Below, piece by piece: positions 1-9,000 of a stretch of DNA of 64,000 nucleotides; the stretch's first letter is position 1; each line of letters begins with the position of its first letter. A program made the translations under genes and the position numbers. This DNA comes from Flavobacteriales bacterium (GTDB lineage: Bacteria > Bacteroidota > Bacteroidia > JACJYZ01): positions 62,001-126,000 of the forward strand of contig JACJYZ010000002.1 of the NCBI GenBank assembly GCA_020635855.1. The letters are read 5' to 3'. The notes beneath the pieces are model-generated. The model searched no databases, had not been told where the DNA came from, and saw only the letters and a list, made by a program, of their open reading frames with translations.

Positions 1-340
1 TGTGGTGAACAAGTCGGATCGTGAAGGAGCGGGTGTGTTTGCCAAACATCTGGTTGAGTTGGTGCATGAACGGTTTCACGGAGCATGGGCACCACCGGTT
101 ATTCAATCCACCGCCATCAAGGGGGTAGGGTGTCAGGAAATTTTGGAAGCGATCGGTTCACATCGTCGCATGAAGCGGGATGATCACACGGTTGCGTTGT
201 ATGCGGAGAAGGCATGGCGCATCATCCAGGAAAACCGGATGAAGGATGTGAATGCGGAGGAACTCAGACAAAAGGTACGCGATGCCGTGTCGAAAGGTCC
301 TGTGAATATTTATGCGCTGGTGGAGGCGTGGGGATATTAA
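1..340 (+). CDS. meaB: Methylmalonyl-CoA mutase-associated GTPase MeaB, C-terminal part (5' end outside window)
   Basis: About 112 C-terminal residues of a MeaB/ArgK-type G3E P-loop GTPase are visible. The frame opens at base 2 and runs from the window edge, so the Walker A region and N-terminus are missing. The G4 guanine-specificity motif NKSD lies at the very start, and the helical tail that follows (PVIQSTAIKGVG, then HRRMKRDD and an EAWGY end) is typical of the family's dimerisation region. MeaB proteins gate loading and protect adenosylcobalamin in methylmalonyl-CoA mutase, which links propionate/odd-chain metabolism to succinyl-CoA; it acts in the cytoplasm. The next gene is convergent and only 7 bases away, so nothing about its operon can be read here. 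The family call rests on the NKxD motif and the tail pattern. Confidence 0.85.
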   Translation, partial: VVNKSDREGAGVFAKHLVELVHERFHGAWAPPVIQSTAIKGVGCQEILEAIGSHRRMKRDDHTVALYAEKAWRIIQENRMKDVNAEELRQKVRDAVSKGPVNIYALVEAWGY

Positions 341-347
341 GGGATTG

Positions 348-2840
348 TTATTCCTGCACGTACACCCGTTTCACCCGTTCGGAAATGCCGGTCAACAATT
401 CGTACGGGATGGTGTCAGCCGCATCGGAAAGAACCGGTAGTGGCAATTGCTCACCGAATACGATCACTTCATCGCCTTCCGATACATTGAATCCTGTCAC
501 ATCCACCATGCACATGTCCATGCAAATGTGTCCGACTGTCGGAGCTTTCTTTCCACCGATGAGCATGTAACCGTTTCCGTTTCCGAGGCGCCGGTCATAT
601 CCGTCTGCGTAGCCGATGGGAATGGTGGCGGTGATCATATCACGCAGGGCTTTCCCACTGCGTCCGTAACCGATGGTTTCCCCTGAACGGATCTGTTTGA
701 TCTGACTGATGGTGGTTCGGAGTGTGCCTACCTGTTGCAGGTTTTTGCCTGCGTTTCCGCTGACGTCCATGCCGTACAATCCGATGCCCAGGCGTACCAT
801 GTCGTATTGCGCATCCGGAAACCGTTGGATACCGGCCGTGTTCAGTGCATGTTTCAGTATGGGGTAGGCAAAATGAGGCAAGATGGTATCGCACATGCGA
901 TCGAACCGTTCGAGCTGCAGGCGTGTGAACTCGTCATGATGAGACGATTCGCTGGCGGCGAGGTGGGTGAAAAGCGATTTGATATGCAATGCCCTGCTGT
1001 TGCGAATCTTCACAATCATCTGGTTGATGTCTTCTTCCTGGAAGCCCAGGCGGTGCATGCCGGTGTCGAGTTTGATGTGAACGGGTACCTTGGTGTTCAG
1101 ATCTTTCGAGAAGCGGGTGGCGGCATGGATGAATGCGTCAAGCAGTTGCATGCTGTAGATCTCGGCTTCCAGGTTGTGCAGGAAGATGGCATCGAACGTA
1201 CTGGGCTGTGGGCTCATTACCATGATCGGCAGGGTGATGCCCGCCTTGCGCAACGCTACACCCTCATCTGCATAAGCCACCGCCAGGTAATTGGCACGAT
1301 GAAACTGGAGCATGTTTGCCACTTCAAAGGAACCGCTTCCATAGGAGAAAGCTTTCACCATCACCATGATTCCGGTTTCAGGGTTGAGTCGCGAGCGGAA
1401 ATATTGCAGGTTGTGCACCAGTGCCGTGAGGTTGATCTCCAGGATGGTCTCGTGCGCTTTCTGTTGCAACAAACGGCTGATCTGCTCAAAACCGAAATGG
1501 CGGGCGCCTTTCAACAGAATGGTTTCATCATGAAACTGCAACTCCTGAAATGAAGTGAGAAAATCCTGGGTATCCCTGAAAAAACTTTTTTCCATGGGGA
1601 AGTGGGGCGCCTGGCTGGATATGTCGGGACCGATTCCGATCAGGCGCTGGATGCCCTTTTTTTCCAGCATACCTGCAATTTCGCCATAGAGGTTTTCCTT
1701 GTGCTGTCCGCTTTGCAGGAGGTCGGAAAGGATTACAGTTCGTTTTGCATGTTGCTGCTGTTGTTTCAGAAAATCCAGTGCGATGTTGAGTGATTCGAGG
1801 TCGGAGTTGTAGAAGTCATTGATGATGGAACACCCGTTGATGCCTTCCTTCAGTTCGAGACGCATGGCAACGGGAGGCAGGAACTTCATCCGGTTGCGGA
1901 TCACTTCCGGATCATAACCCAGGTGCAACAGGATGGCCCAGCAGTGAATGGCATTCTCAACGGAGGCATGGTCTGTGAAAGGAATGGTGATGTTGAGAAA
2001 TTTGTTCTGGCAAATGCCTTTGATATATGTGGTGTTGCCTGTTTGTTCGGTTTTTGCAATAACGAGGTTGGCATTGGTTTTCCTCGACCAGGTGAACATC
2101 TGGGTGTTCTTCAGAAATTCGGCATGTGTTACTTCCTTGTGAATGATCTCGTGATCTTTGCAGTACACCAGTGTTTCACATCCATCGAACAAGCGGATTT
2201 TCTCCTTTGCCTTTTCACTGTGGTCACGAAAATTCTCATCATGGGCATGACCGATGTTTGTGATGAGACCGATGGTGGGGCGGATGATCTTCCGCAGGTA
2301 ATTCATTTCACCCGGTTGGGAGATACCGGCCTCGAAGATGGCCAGTTCATTGTCCGGATGCAATTTCCATACAGATAATGCTGCACCCAGTTGTGAGTTA
2401 TAACTTTTGGGACTTCGCACGATGTTCTTGTCTTCCCGCATCAGCTGGAACAACCATTCTTTTACGATGGTTTTTCCATTGCTGCCGGTGATGCCGATCA
2501 CAGGAATGGAGAACTGGCTTCTGTGATGCGCTGCCAGGTCCTGGAGGGCACGTAAAGGTTCTTTCACCACCAATACGTTGGCAGCGGCCATGATCTCCTG
2601 ATTGGGTGGAGGGGTGTTTACTACAAAATTCCGATATCCTTGGCGGAACAGGTCTTCCACGTAATCGTGACCATCGTGGGCCGTGCCTTTGAGTGCAAAA
2701 AACAGGGATGCGTCCGGGTCACCGGCTTTCCTGCTATCGGTGACCAGGTAACGGATCAATGCCGGTTTGTGGATGGTGGCTTCTGCGCCGATGATCCGGG
2801 CTACCTCACTGATGTCATATCCTATCGCTGCATGGCTCAT
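348..2840 (-). CDS. murF-alr: Bifunctional MurF ligase / alanine racemase fusion
   Basis: An 830-residue fusion. The N-terminal half is a Mur ligase: the ATP-binding P-loop GITGSNGKT lies near residues 115-123, and downstream sequence fits the central and C-terminal Mur domains. The C-terminal half, from about residue 466, is a fold-type III alanine racemase: the PLP-binding lysine is in MVKAFSYGSGS near residue 490, and the RLGIGLYGMD and GHICMDMCMVDVTG blocks are typical of Alr. MurF adds D-Ala-D-Ala to UDP-MurNAc-tripeptide, and Alr makes the D-alanine that feeds it, so one polypeptide holds two cytoplasmic steps of peptidoglycan synthesis. This fusion is well known in Bacteroidota. The start ATG at 2840 has a near-match to the -7 promoter box (TATCTTTA, 2862-2869) just upstream. 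Confidence 0.95.
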   Translation of the reverse strand: MSHAAIGYDISEVARIIGAEATIHKPALIRYLVTDSRKAGDPDASLFFALKGTAHDGHDYVEDLFRQGYRNFVVNTPPPNQEIMAAANVLVVKEPLRALQDLAAHHRSQFSIPVIGITGSNGKTIVKEWLFQLMREDKNIVRSPKSYNSQLGAALSVWKLHPDNELAIFEAGISQPGEMNYLRKIIRPTIGLITNIGHAHDENFRDHSEKAKEKIRLFDGCETLVYCKDHEIIHKEVTHAEFLKNTQMFTWSRKTNANLVIAKTEQTGNTTYIKGICQNKFLNITIPFTDHASVENAIHCWAILLHLGYDPEVIRNRMKFLPPVAMRLELKEGINGCSIINDFYNSDLESLNIALDFLKQQQQHAKRTVILSDLLQSGQHKENLYGEIAGMLEKKGIQRLIGIGPDISSQAPHFPMEKSFFRDTQDFLTSFQELQFHDETILLKGARHFGFEQISRLLQQKAHETILEINLTALVHNLQYFRSRLNPETGIMVMVKAFSYGSGSFEVANMLQFHRANYLAVAYADEGVALRKAGITLPIMVMSPQPSTFDAIFLHNLEAEIYSMQLLDAFIHAATRFSKDLNTKVPVHIKLDTGMHRLGFQEEDINQMIVKIRNSRALHIKSLFTHLAASESSHHDEFTRLQLERFDRMCDTILPHFAYPILKHALNTAGIQRFPDAQYDMVRLGIGLYGMDVSGNAGKNLQQVGTLRTTISQIKQIRSGETIGYGRSGKALRDMITATIPIGYADGYDRRLGNGNGYMLIGGKKAPTVGHICMDMCMVDVTGFNVSEGDEVIVFGEQLPLPVLSDAADTIPYELLTGISERVKRVYVQE

Positions 2841-2905
2841 GGGTGGGTTGGCACTTGATCGTAAAGATAAGCGGAACGAATGAAGTACGGAATGGTAAGG
2901 GCAGA

Positions 2906-5014
2906 CTATTCCTTGTAGTTGACGTCGGACACATTTTTGATGCGACCGATCACCTTGAATTCAGTACGACGGTTTTTGGCTCTTCCTTCCGGGTTGTCAC
3001 TTCCGTCGGGGTTCTCGTTAGGAGCGAGGGGTTTACTTTCACCGTAGCCTTTTGCTTTCAGTCGTTCGGAAGCAATGCCTTTGGAGATGAGGTATTTTAC
3101 CACGCTTTCGGCACGCTTCTGGGAAAGTTTTTCATTGTATGTATCCGTACCGCGGCTGTCGGTATGGGAACTGATCTCTGCAACAATCTCCGGGTTCTCA
3201 GTCATAATGCGGTAGATCGTGGTATCAATCGTCATCATAGCCGAATCAGTCAGATTGGATTTATCGAAGTGGTAATAGATGTTGCGGATGATAATCGGTT
3301 CGGGCGGAATGGCCACGATGGGGGCGTTCCATTTGAGCGTGTCGGACTTGGTGAAGGATTTTGTAGAAAAGTTATTGCTACGTGACAGGTATTCATCCTT
3401 CGATATGGTTACCCGGTAGTCCTGGCCCTGTTCCATGGTAATGGAATAGTCACCGTTTGCATCGGTTGTATCCGATTTGATGAACATGGGCTCCTCTTCA
3501 CCCGAGGGATCCAGAAGAAACAGAGAGACAACGGCACGTTCCACGGGTTTGAATTTTTCCTGGTCGGCGTTTGATCCCTTCTGCAGTATTTGCTCTATGC
3601 TTTCCACTTTGGAGGAATCATCCACCTGAAACACCTTACCGGCAAGTGCAACCCGGATGTACTTGGTCCATTTCAGGCTGTAGATGTCATCACAGCAGGT
3701 GGGGTTTTTCAATGCCACGCCGCCGGGACGGTTTGATACGAAGAATCCTTCCGACCGGTCTTTGCTGATGGTATAATACAAATCGTCGGCGCTGGAGTTC
3801 AGCGGATATCCCATGTTCTCAGCTTTCTTCCAGCGGCTTTTTTCACCCGGCACTTTGAAAATGTCAAGGCCGCCCAGGCTGGGGTACCCGTCGGAACTGA
3901 AGTACATGGTGCGCGTTTCAATATCGTATGAAGGGGTCATTTCATCACCCTCGGTGTTGAGCCTGCCTGCCCGTTTCGGGGACTGCCATTCTTTTCGTTT
4001 GGCATTGTACACGGCATACCAGATATCAAGGCCTCCTTTTCCACCGGGCCTGTCCGAAACAAAATACAGGATATCACTACCGCTTTTCGAGTCGCTCCCG
4101 ACGGTGGGTTGCGTGCTGGTGTATTTGGGATGGTTGATGGGTTTGGGTAATTTCTCAGGTTCAGACCAGCTGCCGTCTTTCAGTTCACTTCTGTAAATGG
4201 AACAGGTAACGCGATCATATTCATTTTTCTCACACCGGGTAAAAAAGAATGCCTGACCATCCGGGGAGAAGGCTCCATTGCCCGTTTGCACATTCTCAAG
4301 GTTGAAAGGGCCTTCGTATTCACCCTTGCTTTTCCAGTCGTCTCCCTCTTTTTCAGCTGTATAAAATTTACGCACCGGCATCTGGTGGGTTGAATCACCC
4401 GGGTAAAAGTTTACCTGATCGGACTTAAGGGAGGCGTACAACATGCGTGATTCAGTCAGCGATACGGGACTGAATTCCACGTGGGCCTTATTGATGGACG
4501 TGTCCAGGTGATAGATCAGGATGTCCAATGGTTTGTTGATCAGGTCGGGTGCGTCTTTGCAGCCCTGAATCTCATTTTTTGTCAGGTTGCGGTACAACTT
4601 TTCATCTTTGGCGCCGCGGTATTCTTTCTGGAACTTTTCAAAGAGTTTTTTGGATTCCTCATACTCTCCGTTCATTTTCATCATCTGCGCCTGGTAGAAG
4701 AGGGCTTTTGTGTATTTCTCAGGATCGGCTTCGTATACTTTCTTGAATTCCGACTGGGCGGTTTCATAATCACGTGCTTTGCGGTATTGCAGAGCCCTTT
4801 CATATGCGATCTTCATGTCTTCCGGCTTGAGTTCCAGGTACCGTGAGAACAGATCGATGGCGGAATAGGTATCGCCGATGCGGGCTGCACCGAGACCATA
4901 CTTCTTGAGCGCTGCAGGTTTCAGCTTTTGCATGTTGTCTACCGGTTGTGCCAGGGAAGCTGTCCAGCAAATCAGAAAAAGCGGAAGAAAACGAAGGTGT
5001 TTACAGGCGATCAC
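2906..5014 (-). CDS. OmpA-family outer membrane protein with TPR and PD40 repeats
   Basis: About 702 residues. From the N-terminus: a signal peptide (KHLRFLPLFLICW core, cleavage after SLAQ), a TPR-like helical region near residues 30-150, a WD40/PD40-like propeller with repeated FSSDG/FVSDRPGG blocks, a carboxypeptidase-regulatory-like beta domain (VSLFLLDPSGEE ... GQDYRVTISK), and a C-terminal OmpA peptidoglycan-binding domain (YYHFDKSNL, SSHTDSRGTD, GRAKNRRTEF). This layout is common next to PorP/SprF genes and suggests a periplasmic anchor for a T9SS-related complex. The frame is open to an ATG at 5098, but I chose GTG 5014 because it gives a clean signal peptide and a short 14-base overlap with the upstream gene. 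That start is an inference. Confidence 0.85.
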   Translation of the reverse strand: MIACKHLRFLPLFLICWTASLAQPVDNMQKLKPAALKKYGLGAARIGDTYSAIDLFSRYLELKPEDMKIAYERALQYRKARDYETAQSEFKKVYEADPEKYTKALFYQAQMMKMNGEYEESKKLFEKFQKEYRGAKDEKLYRNLTKNEIQGCKDAPDLINKPLDILIYHLDTSINKAHVEFSPVSLTESRMLYASLKSDQVNFYPGDSTHQMPVRKFYTAEKEGDDWKSKGEYEGPFNLENVQTGNGAFSPDGQAFFFTRCEKNEYDRVTCSIYRSELKDGSWSEPEKLPKPINHPKYTSTQPTVGSDSKSGSDILYFVSDRPGGKGGLDIWYAVYNAKRKEWQSPKRAGRLNTEGDEMTPSYDIETRTMYFSSDGYPSLGGLDIFKVPGEKSRWKKAENMGYPLNSSADDLYYTISKDRSEGFFVSNRPGGVALKNPTCCDDIYSLKWTKYIRVALAGKVFQVDDSSKVESIEQILQKGSNADQEKFKPVERAVVSLFLLDPSGEEEPMFIKSDTTDANGDYSITMEQGQDYRVTISKDEYLSRSNNFSTKSFTKSDTLKWNAPIVAIPPEPIIIRNIYYHFDKSNLTDSAMMTIDTTIYRIMTENPEIVAEISSHTDSRGTDTYNEKLSQKRAESVVKYLISKGIASERLKAKGYGESKPLAPNENPDGSDNPEGRAKNRRTEFKVIGRIKNVSDVNYKE

Positions 5015-6056
5015 AGGGAATGGTGATTTTTGGAGGCTGCGAACTTTTGCAACGATAAATGAAGGAAAATTCCAATGCGCCATGTTTTTGGGTAGCAATC
5101 TTAAGTCCGGAGATGTTCACGTCATAGCTGAGACCGATGTCAACCCTGTTGAATTCAATTCCACCGACGGCAATCATCGCGTCCTTGTTGCGCCAGAAAC
5201 CATCCCTGTAGTTTGCGCCTGCATAGATGGATTTGATTTTGTATTTGTTCGTGCCCAGTTTGTATCCCAGGTCGGCACCAACCACCACATCGGATGCCTT
5301 CCGGGTAAGCATGTACAACAACTTCGGTCTGCCATACCAGGTTTCATTGATGTCATAGATACCTTGTCCGTGAATCACCGTTCTTGGTTTGAGGTGGTTA
5401 TCTCCATTGTCGAAGAAGGTTTCTTTCGGAAAGATAAAATGAAAGAGTGCAATGCCCGCTTCCGGACGGAATTTGTTGAAATGACCGGTCCATACGATAC
5501 CGGCATTGGCATCCAGATAGGACAGCGATTCTCCTAATCCATAAGATTGTTCATTGTTCGGAAGGGAAGGATTGTCATTGACAAACATGCCCTGTGTAAT
5601 GTCGAATTGGTTCGGAAAAGTGAGCGCATCCATGGAGAAACTTTTCTTCACATATCCGATCTGCATTCCAGCGTGCAGTCCCTGACCCAATATGTTCCGG
5701 TGATAGCTCGCCGTGAGGTAAAACTTGTTCAGGGTGAGTTCTGCGTCGCCCGACCTGTCGTGAACGAGGATGAGGCCTGCGGTCAGGTGATGTTCCCCGA
5801 GGTACAGTTGTTTCTCATAGGACAGATCCAATGTCTGGTAAGGAATGCCGATGGCTTTCCACTGCTGGCGGAGGTTATTCACCACCCGGCAGTCGCCGAC
5901 GAAATTCCCCGTTTCCCCCGGATTCAGGGTAAGCGGCGACATGTTAAACTGAGAGAAATGGACATCCTGCGCGTATCCGCGGTTTGAAACCGCGAGTAGC
6001 AGAAAAACAACGAAAAACTTATATATCCTTGCGATCAAATTACCTATATTTGACAT
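5001..6056 (-). CDS. PorP/SprF family type IX secretion system membrane protein
   Basis: 351 residues with a signal peptide (hydrophobic FFVVFLLLAV, cleavage near GYAQ) followed by the family's hallmark opening DVHFSQFNMSPLTLNPGETG. The rest alternates short amphipathic strands and aromatic turns, as expected for an outer-membrane beta-barrel. PorP/SprF proteins are needed for export or surface attachment of T9SS cargo; SprF is known to be specifically required for secretion of the type B cargo SprB in Flavobacterium johnsoniae. Here the gene is co-directional and overlapping with the OmpA-PD40 gene, and divergent from a giant type B cargo gene whose start is only 7 bases away. That context suggests a dedicated cargo-partner pair (inference). 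Confidence 0.92.
   Translation of the reverse strand: MSNIGNLIARIYKFFVVFLLLAVSNRGYAQDVHFSQFNMSPLTLNPGETGNFVGDCRVVNNLRQQWKAIGIPYQTLDLSYEKQLYLGEHHLTAGLILVHDRSGDAELTLNKFYLTASYHRNILGQGLHAGMQIGYVKKSFSMDALTFPNQFDITQGMFVNDNPSLPNNEQSYGLGESLSYLDANAGIVWTGHFNKFRPEAGIALFHFIFPKETFFDNGDNHLKPRTVIHGQGIYDINETWYGRPKLLYMLTRKASDVVVGADLGYKLGTNKYKIKSIYAGANYRDGFWRNKDAMIAVGGIEFNRVDIGLSYDVNISGLKIATQKHGALEFSFIYRCKSSQPPKITIPCDRL
6045..6052 (+). promoter_or_regulatory. Candidate -7 promoter box for the PKD adhesin gene
   Basis: TATATTTG fits the Bacteroidota -7 consensus TAnnTTTG exactly. Its last base is 11 bases before the GTG start at 6064. No clear TTG is present at the expected -33 distance, so only half of the promoter is recognisable. 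The box lies inside the first codons of the divergent PorP/SprF gene. Confidence 0.45.
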
Positions 6057-6063
6057 TCAAAGG

Positions 6064-9000
6064 GTGAGTAAAGTTAAGAAACCTCTTCAAACATTGAAAA
6101 ATATCTTTCGTTACACAACGCGTTTTTTTGCATTGATCCTTGTGATGGCACTTTCCGTAGGTGAAACCAAAGCACAGGTAACCGCGAAGTTTACGTCCAA
6201 CATCCAATCCGGTTGCAGTCCGCAAACCGTCGTTTTCACCGATCAGTCCACAGGTCCTGTTACATCCTGGAAGTGGGATTTCGGAAACGGAAATACATCC
6301 ACCCTCAAATCACCGGTAGCATCATACGGAACCCCCGGGAAGTATACGGTAACCCTGATCGTGTCTGATGGAACAAATAAGGATACGATTATTAAAGTGA
6401 ATTATATCACCATTTTCAAAAACCCGGATCCGTATCTCAGCATTGATGGCGGCCCGAACGGATGTTCACCTTTCAACGCACATTTCAATGATTCCGTTAT
6501 TCTTGGCGATGCACCCATCACCACCTGGATATGGGATTATGGTGATGGCAATGTTGACAATGGTACCAACCCCAACCCCATCCATACATACAACAGCACC
6601 GGTACATTCCCGGTTTCCCTTCAGGTGGTGGATGCCAACGGTTGCAGCAAAACCATCCTTTTGAATAATTATGTGACCGTAACAGAAGGCCCCACCGCAA
6701 CCTTCACGGCCGATAAGACCATCGGATGCAGCCCGCCGTTGGTGGTCAAGTTCACCAACAATTCAACCGGGACGGGCCTGACCTACGTCTGGAACTTCGG
6801 AGATGGAGGTACATCCACGGCAACCAATCCCAATCATACCTATACCAATACGGGTACCTATACGGTGAAGCTATACGTCACCAACAACAAGGGATGTACG
6901 GACAGCCTGATCAGAACCAATTATATTACGATCAACGACCCCATTGCGGATTTTACATTCATCGATACCGCCTGCGTGAACCAGAACGTTGCATTCACCA
7001 ACGGATCTTCAGGGGCAACCAACTACCTGTGGAACTTCGGAGATGGCGGAACTACCGCAGCAGTAAATCCCAATCATACCTATACCGGCACGGGCACCTA
7101 TACCGTAACGCTGATCGCCAAGGATCCGACAGGAACCTGTCAGGATACAGTTACCAAAGTGATTGAGATCATTGATCTGGCTGCTGCGTTCAGTGTGGAT
7201 CCGGCATACGGTTGCCAGGTGCCGCATACGGTTGATTTCACCGACCTGACCATCGGCGGTGTGAAGTGGTCATGGAATTTCGGCGACGGAGGAACTTCCA
7301 CCCAGCAAAATCCTTCACATACCTACGCCAATAAAGGAAGTTATACGGTTACGCTGACGGTAACCACCGCATCCGGTTGCAAAGACGTGGTTACCATACC
7401 TGCTGCAGTGGTCATCAATCCGATGACGGTAAATTTTGTTGCTGATACCATCGAAGGTTGTGCACCGCTCAAGGTTGATTTCACCGACCTGACATTGTCC
7501 GACTCCACCATCACAAACTGGTATTGGGATTTCGGTGATGGGAATACTTCCACCCAGCAAAATCCGACCAATATCTACGTGAACGATACCGATTATACCG
7601 TGAAACTGGTGGTAGTGAACGAGCTCGGATGTACCGATAGCATTACACACGTGATCGAAGTAGGTACCAAAATCCCACCCAATTTCACCGTGGATGAAGA
7701 TACCGTATGTGCCCAGCCCGGCGCCGTTTTCACCGACCTGACCGGTGATCCCAGGATTGATAAATGGGAATATATCGACTTCGGAGATGGAGGGTCAGAC
7801 AACCAGCAGAACCCTACACACATGTATCAGGATACCGGCTGGATGGATGTGACCCTGGTGCTCACATACAATGGCTGTAAAGATACATTGGAGATCGATA
7901 GCATGTTGTATGTAAACGGCCCTATCTGGCATTTCAGCGCACCGGCCGATTGCGACAATCCGTTTACCTATCAGTTCACAGCCGATGAAAAAGATGCACA
8001 ACGCTGGTATTGGGATTTCGGTGACGGCAGCGCCATTGATTCGGTGAATAAGAACCCCTTGCATGTTTTTCCGGCCCGGGGCACCTACAATGTATCGGTG
8101 ACAGCGTACAACGATTCCACCGGATGTATGTGGGTGGAACCGGGGGTCATCAATGTAACCGTTCCTGATGCGGTGATCACCAATGATACGGTGGCTGGAT
8201 GTTGGCCACTGAATCAGAATTTCAACAGTTCAGGTAGCCAGGATGCCAGCACGTATAACTGGTCATTTGGAAACGGTTCCAGTTCGTCTGCAGCCAATCC
8301 CACGTACAAATACACCACCCCCGGAGTGTATCCGGTCCGCCTGATCGTGAAGGATATTCATAACTGCCCTGATACCGCGTACGGACAAGTGCATGTGGTC
8401 CGGCCGGATGCCGACTTCGCAGTGGATTCTATACAGGGTTGTGTTCCGTTACCCGTGAATTTCACCGATGGTTCCTATTCCGACAGCACCGTCGTGTCCT
8501 GGTTGTGGAATTTTGGTGACGGTGGTACTTCAAGTCAGCAAGATCCGACACACGTGTTCACCACCAACGGAAAGAAAACCGTGACGCTGATCGTGACGGA
8601 TAAAATAGGATGTAAGGATACCGTGGTGCGCAGCAACTATATCAATTCCAAACAGCCGATTCCCATTTTCAATGTGACCGACCGCCAATTGTGTAGTGGT
8701 GATAGTGTGACGTTCCAGGATGCTACTACGGGAACCCAACCCTTTACCTATTACTGGGATTTCGGTGATGGTTCCACCTCCTCTCAGCCGAACCCGGGGC
8801 ATGTCTTCGCCGATACGGGTTATTTCCACGTGGAACTGACCATCACGGATGCGGACGGATGCGATTCCACCATCACCAAAACCGATTACATCCATGTACA
8901 AGGCATTCCGATCTCATTGATCTCAAGCAACAAGACGGTTACCGATTGCTACCCTGAACAAATCGACTTCCGTGATTCTTCCATTTCCAACTACATCAAC

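Noticed and set aside
735..1553. A 272-codon plus-strand frame inside murF-alr
   Set aside because: It lies fully antisense to a clear bifunctional enzyme, has no recognisable domain, and starts without a promoter or spacer.
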